From positions 1 to 17,213 of the forward strand of contig JAODBN010000413.1 in NCBI GenBank assembly GCA_025463965.1: a stretch of DNA of 17,213 bases, read 5' to 3'. The position numbers and the translations under genes are program-made. Numbering within the stretch: position 1 is the first letter of the stretch; each line of letters begins with the position of its first letter. This document shows, in pieces, positions 6,092 to 13,490 of this stretch. Source of the stretch: Acidimicrobiaceae bacterium. Lineage in GTDB: Bacteria; Actinomycetota; Acidimicrobiia; Acidimicrobiales; Bog-793. The notes beneath the pieces are model-generated. The model saw only the letters and a program-made list of their open reading frames with translations. It was not told the origin of the DNA and did not search any database.

Positions 6092-7495
6092 TCACACCGC
6101 CTGCAAGAGAGACTGGAAGCTCGTGTTGATGGCGTTGATGATCTGGGCGGAGGCCTGGTAGGCGCGCTGTGCCGAGAGCATGTTGACCGTCTCCTCGTCG
6201 GTGTTGACTCCCTCGACACTGGCGAGCTCCGCCGTCGTCGAGTTCGACAGGGCCTGGGCCGACCCCTGGTCGGCGGTCGCGGCTGCACCCTGCGAGCCGA
6301 TCGTGCCGATGAGCTGCGCGTAGAGGTCGTCCGGGCCACCGCTTTTTTGGCCGACGGCCGCCATGGCCTGGGTGGTGCCCGGGTCGATCGATGCACCGAC
6401 GGTACCGGCGCTCGCCGTGGACAACAGGCTCGGGTTGGCGAGAAGCGCTGCGCTCACCGAGATGGAGGCCGCCGATGAGCCGTTCGGGGTGTAGGTGGTG
6501 GCCGACCCGCCGTTCACGAAGAGGACGGGGTTCGCCGAGCCGGGTGTCCCGCTCGCAGAGGTCCCAGCCGCCTGGAGCGGGTTGAGGCTGGCCGCGAGCG
6601 AATCGGCCACCTTGTTGAGCTGGGTCTGGAGCGCGGGGATCGTGGTGTTCACGCCCCCGAGGAGGGCGCCGATCTGGCCGCCGGCGGGAACCGCGGTCCC
6701 GGACGTGCTGGTGACCGAGACGTCGGCGTTCGCCGCGCTGCCGCTCACCTGAAGATCGTTCGCCGTCGTCCCCTGGACGAGCTCGATTCCACCCGCCCAC
6801 ACGGTCACCTGGCCCGTCTGGTCCGTTGCCGTTCGCACACCGATCAGGCCAGAGAGCTGGCTTAGTGCGGCGCGCTGGCTGTCGACCAGCGAATTCACGT
6901 CCAGGCCACCGCCGGCTCCCGCGGCGATCCCCGCGTTGAGCTTGGCGATCTGGTTGATGAGCGTGTTCGCCTGGCCGACGAGGCCACCGGTGCTCCCGCC
7001 GGTCCCCGCGAGATCTTGTTGCAGCTGCGTGCCGGTGGCGGCGAGCTGGGACGAGGCCGAGTTCAGGCCCGTGGCCAGGTTCGCGGCGTCCTGGACCACC
7101 GTTTCGGTGGCCGCCCCGTTGGAGGGCTGGGTTGCGAGGGTGGACAGGTCGCTCCAGAACTTGTTCAGGCTGGTCTGAAGACCGGTGGTGCTGGGCTCGT
7201 CGATGGCCGCCTGCACGGCCGACGAAACGCTGGCGGTCTGGTTGGCAGCGCTCAGGTTGGCGGTCGCCACGAGGTTCGCCTGCTCGTAGAGCGACGAGGT
7301 GGCCTGGGAGACCGAGCCCACGAGCACGCCCTGTCCGGCCCCGTCGACGGTGGCGGACTCGAGCGGGGAGAGGTTGACCGTCTCGCGCGCGTACCCCGGG
7401 GTCGAGACGTTGGAGAGGTTCTGGGCCGCGGTGGCGAGCTCCGCGTCCCGCGCGGCGATGCTCGACGAGGCGATGTCGAGCCCGAGGTCGCTCAC
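6092..7495 (-). CDS. flgK: Flagellar hook-associated protein 1, hook-filament junction (FlgK)
   Basis: FlgK caps the completed hook and joins it to FlgL. With a GTG start at 7495 the protein has 467 residues. The N-terminus (AARDAELATAAQNLSNVSTPGYARE) carries the rod/hook-family motif, in which ANNxxNxxTPGY is usual. The C-terminal helix (SVEGVNTDEETVNMLSAQRAYQASAQIIN) has the matching GVN.DEE...L..QRAYQASA motif. An earlier in-frame ATG at 7525 is rejected because it would add an atypical Cys/Gly-rich N-terminus and overlap flgN. The GTG has GAGGG (7503-7507) seven bases ahead, overlapping the flgN stop. It lies in the unit flgN-flgK-flgL: a chaperone followed by its two clients. Confidence 0.93.
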   Translation of the reverse strand: MSDLGLDIASSSIAARDAELATAAQNLSNVSTPGYARETVNLSPLESATVDGAGQGVLVGSVSQATSSLYEQANLVATANLSAANQTASVSSAVQAAIDEPSTTGLQTSLNKFWSDLSTLATQPSNGAATETVVQDAANLATGLNSASSQLAATGTQLQQDLAGTGGSTGGLVGQANTLINQIAKLNAGIAAGAGGGLDVNSLVDSQRAALSQLSGLIGVRTATDQTGQVTVWAGGIELVQGTTANDLQVSGSAANADVSVTSTSGTAVPAGGQIGALLGGVNTTIPALQTQLNKVADSLAASLNPLQAAGTSASGTPGSANPVLFVNGGSATTYTPNGSSAASISVSAALLANPSLLSTASAGTVGASIDPGTTQAMAAVGQKSGGPDDLYAQLIGTIGSQGAAATADQGSAQALSNSTTAELASVEGVNTDEETVNMLSAQRAYQASAQIINAINTSFQSLLQAV

Positions 7496-7505
7496 CGTCG
7501 GACCC

Positions 7506-8024
7506 TCACAAGACCCCCCGCACAAAGCGCGAGCGCGTCGGCGCTGGGCGGCCGTAGGTGGGGGACTCCTCGGCCGTCACCTCTCGCAGCGCCTCGGAGA
7601 TGAGCGTCATGCGCCGGCCGAGCAGCTCGGTGTTGGCGTCTCCAAGGTCGGTGATGCGCTCGCGAAGCTGCAACAGCCTGAGGCGCAGCTCCAAGAAACG
7701 CTCCCCGTAGGGCGGGGGAGCGGCGGCGGCGAGATCGGCGAGCGTTGCCTCGAGCGAGATCCCGAGCAAGGGCGCGAGCCCGCACACCACCGAGCGGCGC
7801 AGATCGCCGGCACGCGTGAGCGCCTCCACCGTCTCTTCCAGCTCGCTCGTGGCAAGCGCCAGGTAGCGGGCGCCGTGCTGGGCGAGGAGAGCGCCGAGGG
7901 CGGCCGCGTGGTGCTCGACGAGCGCTGCGGCCTCCGCCTCGGCGAGGATCGTGGCGGCCGCCTCTTCCATGGCGACGACCTGGAGGTCGTCCAGCTGGTC
8001 GCTCACTTCGGCATGGCGTTGCAT
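7506..8024 (-). CDS. flgN: Flagellar export chaperone FlgN (for FlgK and FlgL)
   Basis: FlgN is a cytosolic helical chaperone that holds FlgK and FlgL for export. The 172-residue product is almost wholly alpha-helical with a long coiled coil. Residues about 97-140 (LADLAAAAPPPYGERFLELRLRLLQLRERITDLGDANTELLGRR) resemble the FlgN C-terminal pattern of LR..L..L...N..N..LL. The tail contains TYGR, often found at the end of FlgN proteins. The ATG is preceded by AGGAGA (8028-8033) at proper spacing, making this start better than the inner Met19. It lies directly before flgK and flgL. FlgN diverges quickly, so the call rests on helical character, length and position together. Confidence 0.85.
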   Translation of the reverse strand: MQRHAEVSDQLDDLQVVAMEEAAATILAEAEAAALVEHHAAALGALLAQHGARYLALATSELEETVEALTRAGDLRRSVVCGLAPLLGISLEATLADLAAAAPPPYGERFLELRLRLLQLRERITDLGDANTELLGRRMTLISEALREVTAEESPTYGRPAPTRSRFVRGVL

Positions 8025-8031
8025 GGTTCTC

Positions 8032-8058
8032 CTAACGGCGAGCAGGGGGAGTCATTGA
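8032..8058 (-). promoter_or_regulatory. Sigma-28 (FliA/WhiG)-like promoter candidate ahead of flgN
   Basis: On the minus strand TCAA (8055-8058) is followed after 15 bases by GCCGTTAG (8032-8039). The consensus of flagellar sigma factors of the FliA/sigma-D/WhiG type is TAAA-N15-GCCGATAA. The same pair, with 16-base spacing, stands ahead of flhA. The -10-like box ends 7 bases before the flgN ATG, so a transcript from it would be nearly leaderless and would lose the Shine-Dalgarno that overlaps the box; this tension keeps confidence moderate. Confidence 0.4.
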
Positions 8059-8096
8059 GTGCACTGGTGACGAGCAGCGGGGACCGCCGCGGGTGG

Positions 8097-8369
8097 TCAT
8101 CGCCGATTGCCCTCGATCTTCTCGCCGACGGCCGGCGGCTTAGAGATGGCGTCTCGCGTGTAACGAAGCAGCAGGCGGCTGACGAGCGACACCGCGGCGA
8201 GCGACAGGCCGAGCGCGACGGCGAGGCGGAAGAGGGCCGTCACGACCGTGACCCGACCGTCCAGGGCGCCGATCAGAGAAGGCAGGTTCACGACCACGGC
8301 AAGCACGACAGCGAGCAGCGGGCCGAGCCGCACGACGTCGAGATGGAACAACGCGGCGCGCTCACGCAT
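8097..8369 (-). CDS. Small two-helix membrane protein between flhF and flgN, unrecognised
   Basis: I do not recognise this 90-residue protein. It has two strong hydrophobic segments, about residues 14-36 (starting RLGPLLAVVLAVVVNLP) and 42-67 (FRLAVALGLSLAAVSLVSRLL), joined by a short loop. A charged C-terminal tail of about 22 residues (ending EKIEGNRR) would face the cytoplasm together with the charged N-terminus. Its start overlaps the end of flhF by 8 bp, so it is translationally coupled, and 72 bp separate it from flgN. In many flagellar operons the gene after flhF is flhG, an ATPase that regulates FlhF; this protein is too short and lacks any nucleotide-binding motif. A role in the export apparatus or motor is possible but is inferred from position only. 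Confidence 0.78.
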   Translation of the reverse strand: MRERAALFHLDVVRLGPLLAVVLAVVVNLPSLIGALDGRVTVVTALFRLAVALGLSLAAVSLVSRLLLRYTRDAISKPPAVGEKIEGNRR

Positions 8370-9708
8370 CTTGGACCGCCCGGTCGGACACCGTAACGGG
8401 AGTCGGGCGCGTCCGGCGGGCGCGGACCGGGCTCACCGGTCGCCCGAGCGTCGCGGGACGCACCGGTGCGCGTTCTTCTAGGAGGCGTGCCGCCCACAAG
8501 AGCGCGGAGGCTGGGCGCCCGTCGAGAAAGGCGACGGGAATGTCGCAGGTGAGCAGCTCAGCCGGGCGCTCCGCGTCGTCCAGGTCCGCAAGTGCCAGCG
8601 CCTCGAGGCCGCCCGCGTGCTCCGCGAGCCGGGCGAGCTGCGCGACGCTCGTGTTCGCCGGCACGCTGGCCCAGACCTGTTCCGGCCGAGTTGCGGCAAC
8701 GGCGTCATGTAGCTGGACGAGGTCCGAGAGGTCGTCGGGGAGCTCGACGACGACAACGCTCGACCGTCCGGCGATGCGGCGCTCGGCAACGGCGGTGGCG
8801 AGCTTGAGCGCGCTGGCGTAGCGCCGCGGGCCGCCGGAGCTCTGGCGTGCGGCAGGCCCGGCTCCGAGAACGAGGAGCGCCTCGTCTCCGAGACCGAGAC
8901 GACAAGCGAGCGCCTTGGCGAGTTCGAGTGCGGCGCCTCGTGGACCGGTGGTGACCACGACCGCGTCGGCGAGCGCGGGCACCTCGGGCGCCGGGGGGAG
9001 CGCTTCCAAGCTGAGGGCCAAGGCGGGCCCGAGCGAGTAAGGCAGTGACGGAGCGTCAAGAGCCGGTTGGAGCGGTGCAGGCAGACCGAGGCGCGAGAGC
9101 CGAGATCGTGCGACGCTCACGGCGTTGTCCGCCGCAGGCGAGATGCCGGGGATGATCCCTGTCGGAACGGGCGCTGGCGTCGCCGAGACGGCGGGCGTGT
9201 AACGCGCGGGTACTTGCTCGGTCGACGCGTCGAGCGGCTCGCGGAAGTCCGCACCGCTGCGCGCCTTGCCCGCGAGTGCTGCTTCGGCCTCTTCGAGGAT
9301 CGAGGTGAAGCCGACCGCCAGAGCGTCGGACGAGGGCAGAGCGCTCGGATCCTGGGCCTGCTCCGGGGGCGCAGCCCAACCGCTTCGGCCAACGAGAGAG
9401 ACCACGTCCGCGGTGCCCTCCACAAGCCTGCGCAACGCGGTTTCGGAGCCGCCTTCGTGAGTCTCGCGGCCATCTGGGACGGACGGCTCCCCGAAGCGTG
9501 TCGCCACGTCGGCACCGGGGCTCGAGGCGCCCTTCGGGTCGGGCGGCTCGGCCTCGATCACGAAGATCTCCCGTTCGAAAAAGCCGAACAGGCCACCAGA
9601 GCGCTCTTTGCCGGCGCGCACCATGATGGCGTCGGGACCCAGCTCGGAAAGCACCTGAGCGCGGACCTCGGCCGGCTCAGTGCCCTCAAACCGTCGCAGG
9701 TTGCGCAC
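8362..9708 (-). CDS. flhF: FlhF-like flagellar biosynthesis protein with degenerate GTPase domain
   Basis: FlhF is an SRP-family GTPase that marks the site and number of flagella. The 448-residue product starts with the FlhF B-domain pattern (VRNLRRFEG, then VLSELGPDAIMV near residues 19-30), followed by a long Glu/Ala/Pro-rich linker and an NG-like domain from about residue 190. The key GTP motifs are eroded. Where FlhF has GPTGVGKTT there is G255-PRGAALELAKALA, with no P-loop Lys-Thr. The DTAGR position reads ELPDD, and the TKLDE position reads LADLDD. GTP binding of the usual kind is therefore unlikely. The GTG at 9708 is chosen because it gives the conserved N-terminus; it overlaps the end of flhA by 23 bp. 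No flhG follows in this window. The flhA-flhF order supports the family call. Confidence 0.82.
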   Translation of the reverse strand: MRNLRRFEGTEPAEVRAQVLSELGPDAIMVRAGKERSGGLFGFFEREIFVIEAEPPDPKGASSPGADVATRFGEPSVPDGRETHEGGSETALRRLVEGTADVVSLVGRSGWAAPPEQAQDPSALPSSDALAVGFTSILEEAEAALAGKARSGADFREPLDASTEQVPARYTPAVSATPAPVPTGIIPGISPAADNAVSVARSRLSRLGLPAPLQPALDAPSLPYSLGPALALSLEALPPAPEVPALADAVVVTTGPRGAALELAKALACRLGLGDEALLVLGAGPAARQSSGGPRRYASALKLATAVAERRIAGRSSVVVVELPDDLSDLVQLHDAVAATRPEQVWASVPANTSVAQLARLAEHAGGLEALALADLDDAERPAELLTCDIPVAFLDGRPASALLWAARLLEERAPVRPATLGRPVSPVRARRTRPTPVTVSDRAVQDA

Positions 9709-11770
9709 GATGCACCACTCCGATCGTCTCGATGAGGACCTGGGAAGCGATCTCTGCCGCGCCGAGCACGTCGAGGCGCGGGAGCCGCGCCCGCACGAGG
9801 CGGCGAAGGGCCGGGCGGAGCCGGCTCGAGCACACGAGGACCGGCACCTTGCCCTGAGCCTCGGCATGGGTCGCGAGCTGCTCGAGCGAGGACACCACCG
9901 CCTCGAGGTCCTCCGCGCCCGAAGCGATGATCCGCCCGCGCTCGCCGACTTGGAGCGCCGCGGCGAGCTGTTGCTCGAGTCCAGGTTCCAAGGTGATGGC
10001 CGAAAGGGTGCCGTCGGTGGCGTGCAGGGCGGCGATCGCCGGGCCGAGGGCGATCCGGGCGGCTTCGAGCAGGGAGTCAGGATCCTTCGCCGAGGCCGCT
10101 TGATCGGTGACGGCCTCGAGGATACGGACGAGGTCGCGCACCGGCACCCCCTCCGCGAGCAGGCCACGGAGCACGCCCTGCACCGCGCCGAGGGAGAGCC
10201 CCGCGGCGGTCATCTCCTCGAGGACCGCAGGATGGTCGGTCTTGGCTGCATCGAGCAGGACTCGGACGTCTTGGCGCGACAGGAGCTCGCCGGCGTGGCG
10301 GCGCACGGTCTCGGACAGGTGCGTCGTCACCACCGCCGAGCGGTCGACGACGGTGGCCCCGGCCACGGCGGCGCGATAGCGCATCTCGTTAGCGATCCAT
10401 TTCGCCGGTCCACCGAAGGCGGGGTCCCGGGTGTCCTCGCCCGGGACGTGCTCGATGCCCTTGCCCACCGCAAGGAGGCGTCCCCGCGGAGCGCTTCCTT
10501 CGGCGACCTGGACCCCGTGCACACGGATCGCGTAGTGGGTGGCCGCCAGCCGGTCGTTGTCACGGGCGTGCACGGGCGGGATGACGACCCCGAGCTCTCT
10601 CGCGACGTTGCGCCGCAGTGCCTTCACCCGCTCGAGGAGGTCCCCGCCTCGCGCCCGATCGACGAGGTCGATGAGCTCCATCCCGAGCTCGAGCTCGAGG
10701 GGGACCACACCGGTCTCGCGCGCCAGCTGCGAGGGCGAGTCTTGGGAGGGGGCAGCGAGTGGGCTCGCCTCGGGCTCGGTCTCGGCGCCCGAGTCGTGCG
10801 GAAGGCGCGACCCAATGAGGAACAGGCCCACCCCGACGAGGAGGAAGGGGATCTTCGGAAGACCGGGGACGATGGCGAGCGCCGCCATCACCACGGCGGT
10901 GGTGCGAACGACGCGCCGGTAGCGAGAGAGCTGGCCGATGACGTTCGTGCCGAGGTCGTCGTCGCCCGCGGCGCGCGTGACGACGATCCCAGTGGAGAGC
11001 GAGAGCAGGAGAGCCGGGATCTGCGAGACGAGGCCGTCGCCGACCGACAGGAGGCTGTAGGTCGAGACCGCCTGGCTGACCGAGAGGTGGTGCTGAACGA
11101 CGCCCACCGCGAACCCGCCGAGCAAGTTCACCGCCGTGATGACGATCGCGGCGACGGCATCGCCACGCACGAACTTGCTGGCGCCGTCCATCGCCCCGTA
11201 GAAGTCCGCTTCGTCGGCGATGTCCCGGCGCCTCTTGCGGGCCTCGTCCTGGTTGATGAGCCCGGACGACAGGTCCGCGTCCACCGACATCTGCTTTCCG
11301 GGCATCGCGTCGAGGGTGAAGCGGGCGGCGACCTCGGCGACACGACCGGCGCCGTTGGTGATCACGACGAACTGGATGATGATGAGGATCAGGAAGATCA
11401 CGAGGCCGACGAGCAGCTGGCCGCCCACCACGAAGTGGCCGAAGCTCTGGATGACCGATCCGGCATAGCCGTGCAGCAAGACGAGGCGCGTGGCGGAGAC
11501 GTTGAGGGCGAGGCGGAAGACGGTCGCCACCAAGATCAGGGTCGGGAAGACCGAGAACTCGGTCGGCTTTCGCACTTGCATGGCAGTCAGCAGCACGAGG
11601 ACCGAGGCGGTGATGTTCGCCGTGATCAAGAGGTCCAAGATGAAGCTCGGCAGCGGGATGACGAGCATCACCACGACCGCTACCACGGCGAGGGGCACGG
11701 CGAGCGCCTGCGCGCTGGCCCAGCGGATGCTCGAGCGTGTAGCGGTCGGCGCCGCGGCTGGCTTGGCCAC
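9686..11770 (-). CDS. flhA: Flagellar type III export gate protein FlhA
   Basis: FlhA forms the nonameric ring of the export gate; its membrane part uses the proton motive force and its cytosolic part docks chaperone-substrate complexes. The 694-residue length is normal. About eight hydrophobic segments occupy residues 20-330, with the family signature FPTLILVATVFRLALNVSATR near residues 75-95 and the conserved cytoplasmic loop MPGKQMSVDADLSSGLI near 155-171. The C-terminal domain (about 370-694) includes LELELGMELIDLVD and the VLLDAAKTDHPAVLEE region. The start is GTG with AGAGAGG 4-10 bases upstream. It is separated from flhB by a two-gene metabolic insert, whereas flhB-flhA is the common order. 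It overlaps flhF at its 3' end. Confidence 0.97.
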   Translation of the reverse strand: MAKPAAAPTATRSSIRWASAQALAVPLAVVAVVVMLVIPLPSFILDLLITANITASVLVLLTAMQVRKPTEFSVFPTLILVATVFRLALNVSATRLVLLHGYAGSVIQSFGHFVVGGQLLVGLVIFLILIIIQFVVITNGAGRVAEVAARFTLDAMPGKQMSVDADLSSGLINQDEARKRRRDIADEADFYGAMDGASKFVRGDAVAAIVITAVNLLGGFAVGVVQHHLSVSQAVSTYSLLSVGDGLVSQIPALLLSLSTGIVVTRAAGDDDLGTNVIGQLSRYRRVVRTTAVVMAALAIVPGLPKIPFLLVGVGLFLIGSRLPHDSGAETEPEASPLAAPSQDSPSQLARETGVVPLELELGMELIDLVDRARGGDLLERVKALRRNVARELGVVIPPVHARDNDRLAATHYAIRVHGVQVAEGSAPRGRLLAVGKGIEHVPGEDTRDPAFGGPAKWIANEMRYRAAVAGATVVDRSAVVTTHLSETVRRHAGELLSRQDVRVLLDAAKTDHPAVLEEMTAAGLSLGAVQGVLRGLLAEGVPVRDLVRILEAVTDQAASAKDPDSLLEAARIALGPAIAALHATDGTLSAITLEPGLEQQLAAALQVGERGRIIASGAEDLEAVVSSLEQLATHAEAQGKVPVLVCSSRLRPALRRLVRARLPRLDVLGAAEIASQVLIETIGVVHRAQPATV

Positions 11771-11790
11771 ACGGACCTCTCTCGGTGATG

Positions 11791-11808
11791 GACGGCCGAT
11801 CAGCCGTC
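11791..11808. repeat. Inverted repeat in the flhA leader
   Basis: GACGGC (11791-11796) and GCCGTC (11803-11808) flank a six-base loop, about 20 bases upstream of the flhA start. It could form a 6-bp hairpin in the leader just ahead of the Shine-Dalgarno. A regulatory role is only a suggestion. Confidence 0.35.
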
Positions 11809-11834
11809 GTGTCCGGGTCGATCCGTGACCTCGT

Positions 11835-11849
11835 CTGCCTTCCTGGCAG
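11835..11849 (-). promoter_or_regulatory. Hairpin with GGA in the loop: possible CsrA site in the flhA leader
   Basis: Read on the minus strand, CTGCC and GGCAG form a perfect 5-bp stem around the loop AGGAA. Presentation of GGA in a small hairpin loop is the hallmark of CsrA binding sites, and csrA lies in this window. Further GGA triplets occur downstream in the same leader (near 11827 and 11816). If transcription starts at the nearby sigma-28-like box, the start point would fall inside this stem, so the site would matter mainly for transcripts arriving from upstream. Confidence 0.3.
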
Positions 11850-11853
11850 TGGC

Positions 11854-11881
11854 CTAACGGCCGTCGCGCGCGCGGGGTTGA
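11854..11881 (-). promoter_or_regulatory. Sigma-28-like promoter candidate ahead of flhA
   Basis: On the minus strand TCAA (11878-11881) is followed after 16 bases by GCCGTTAG (11854-11861). This nearly repeats the element ahead of flgN and resembles TAAA-N15-GCCGATAA of FliA/WhiG-type sigma factors. It lies about 84 bases before the flhA start, in the only sizeable gap of the minus-strand flagellar array, downstream of a likely terminator, where a promoter for flhA-flhF is needed. Confidence 0.45.
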
Positions 11882-11941
11882 GCAAGCTTTGGCGCGCGAC
11901 AGCCCCGGTCTCGAAGGGCGCTCGCTGGCCCGAGATGGTCC

Positions 11942-11962
11942 AAAAACACGGCCCGTGGGCCT
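11942..11962 (-). terminator. Probable intrinsic terminator of the aldehyde dehydrogenase gene
   Basis: Four bases after the stop codon the minus strand reads GGCCCACGGGCC, a short GC-rich self-complementary stem, then GTG and TTTTT (11942-11946). The stem is only 4-5 bp but is followed by a clear T-run in an otherwise T-poor sequence. It would end the metabolic transcript before flhA. Confidence 0.45.
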
Positions 11963-11965
11963 TCG

Positions 11966-13486
11966 TCAGGGCAGGACGAACTGCCCGTCGACGCGCCGCG
12001 GCACACGGTGTGCGGCCAGCGGATCGTCGACCAGCTCGGGAGGCAGCAGTCGCTCTGGCACGTCCTGGTAGGCGACCGGGCGCAGCCAACGCCGGATCGC
12101 GCTCGCGCCGACCGAGGTGTGCAAGGCGTCGGTGGTCGCCGGCCACGGGCCGCCGTGGTGCATGGCCCAGCTGACGGCGACACCCGTCGGATAGGCGTTC
12201 CACACGATGCGTCCGACCTTGGTGACCAGCGCTCCGACGAGCTCCTCGGCGAGCTGGTCGTCGGCGGGGTCCGCATGGATGCTGGCGGTGAGCGCGGGAC
12301 CGGCCCGGTCGAGGAGCTCGAGCAGCTGGCGAGCCGATCGGTAGCGTGCGGCCACGAGGACGGGGCCGAAGCACTCCTCGAGGAGCGGGCCGCTCAGCTC
12401 GTCCGGATCGACCTCGAGGAGCAGCGGCGTTCCCCACCAGCCCTCGTTGACCTCGGCGCCGATGCCCTCGGCGAGGCGGCGCACCCCTGGGGCGCCAGCG
12501 ATGTCCACGCTGGTCTTGTGGAAGGCCGCGGCCACCCGCTCGCTCAGCATGACCGCCGAGACCCGGGCCCGCACGTCCTCGGCGAGCAGCTGCAAGAGCG
12601 CATCACCCGACGCCCCCTCGGGGACGAGCGCCAGACCGGGTTTCGTGCAGAACTGGCCCACACCGAGGGTGAACGAGCCGGCGAGGCCGGTCGCGATCTC
12701 TGCCGGGCGGTCGGCCGCGGCCGCCGGGCATACGACCAGCGCGTTGAGCGCACCGAGCTCGCCGTAGAAGGGGATGGGGGAGGGGCGCCCCGTGGCGAGG
12801 TCGTAGAGCGCCCGGCCCCCGGCGACGGACCCGGTGAAACCGACCGCCTGGATGCGGGGCTCCTCGACGAGCACGGCGCCAGCAGCCTGTCCGAACACCA
12901 GCTGGACAACGCCCTCGGGAGCGCCCGAGCGGCGGGCGCCCTCGGCGAGAGCCTGCGCGCAGACCAGTGAGGTAGCCGGGTGCGCCTCGTGCGCCTTGAC
13001 GATCACCGGGCAGCCGGCCGCGAGTGCCGAGGCGGTGTCGCCTCCGGGGACGGAGAAGGCGAAGGGGAAGTTCGAGGCGCCGAAGACGGCCACGGGGCCG
13101 AGCGGACGGAGCATCCGGCGCAGGTCCGGGCGTGGGCCCATCGGGGTGGTGCCGGCGTGGTCGATGGCGATCTCGAGGTAGGCACCGTCCTCAAGGACCT
13201 CGGCGAAGAAGCGGAGCTGGAAAGTGGTCCGGGTGAGCTCACCGCCGAGGCGAGCCGGACCGAGGGCGCTCTCACGGTCCGCAATCGCGACGAGATCGTC
13301 GCGCCGTTCCTCGAGCGCGTCGGCCATCTTGCGCAGCATCGCCGCGCGCCCTGCCCGGCCCATCGCGTCGAGCGCGCTGGCCGCCGCCACCGCCCGTTCG
13401 CCGAGTGCGGCGACCTCGTCGGAGCTCGATGCCGCGGCGACCTCCTCGACGGAGCTGGCGGTCCGCGGGTCAAAGCTCGTCACCAT
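11966..13486 (-). CDS. NAD(P)-dependent aldehyde dehydrogenase, alpha-ketoglutaric semialdehyde (2,5-dioxovalerate) dehydrogenase type
   Basis: Enzymes of this class oxidise 2,5-dioxopentanoate to 2-oxoglutarate in the breakdown of pentoses, sugar acids or hydroxyproline. The 506-residue protein is full length for the family. It shows GASNFPFAFSVPGGDTASAL and CPVIVKAHEAHP (cofactor region, near 145-180), GFTGS near 225, the catalytic base Glu243 in FYGELGALN and the catalytic Cys280 in GQFCTKPG. The C-terminal YPTGVAVSWAMHHGGPWPAT and RRWLRPVAYQ are typical of the ketoglutaric-semialdehyde subgroup, not of generic aldehyde dehydrogenases. The ATG has GGAGG nine bases upstream. It starts 4 bp after the DUF2237 stop, so the two are co-translated. 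No partner sugar-acid genes are visible, so the physiological substrate is inferred. Confidence 0.92.
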   Translation of the reverse strand: MVTSFDPRTASSVEEVAAASSSDEVAALGERAVAAASALDAMGRAGRAAMLRKMADALEERRDDLVAIADRESALGPARLGGELTRTTFQLRFFAEVLEDGAYLEIAIDHAGTTPMGPRPDLRRMLRPLGPVAVFGASNFPFAFSVPGGDTASALAAGCPVIVKAHEAHPATSLVCAQALAEGARRSGAPEGVVQLVFGQAAGAVLVEEPRIQAVGFTGSVAGGRALYDLATGRPSPIPFYGELGALNALVVCPAAAADRPAEIATGLAGSFTLGVGQFCTKPGLALVPEGASGDALLQLLAEDVRARVSAVMLSERVAAAFHKTSVDIAGAPGVRRLAEGIGAEVNEGWWGTPLLLEVDPDELSGPLLEECFGPVLVAARYRSARQLLELLDRAGPALTASIHADPADDQLAEELVGALVTKVGRIVWNAYPTGVAVSWAMHHGGPWPATTDALHTSVGASAIRRWLRPVAYQDVPERLLPPELVDDPLAAHRVPRRVDGQFVLP

Positions 13487-13490
13487 CTCG

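Noticed and set aside
6091..6396. An extended N-terminus for flgL reading back into flgK
   Set aside because: The extension is a Ser/Arg/Pro shadow of flgK. The ATG at 6090 gives the canonical FlgL N-terminus directly after the flgK stop.
8097..8369. The small membrane gene as flhG
   Set aside because: FlhG is a MinD-type ATPase of roughly 270-300 residues with a Walker motif; this protein has 90 residues, two membrane helices and no nucleotide-binding site.
9680..11788. A 702-codon open frame on the plus strand opposite flhA and the flhF start
   Set aside because: It is antisense to a full-length FlhA with clear motifs. The translation is Arg/Glu/His/Asp-rich with no domain pattern, as expected for a GC-rich shadow frame.
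10560..12437. A 625-codon minus-strand frame spanning from flhA into the aldehyde dehydrogenase
   Set aside because: It overlaps two real genes on the same strand in another frame, and its Arg/Pro/Ala-rich translation has no recognisable domain.
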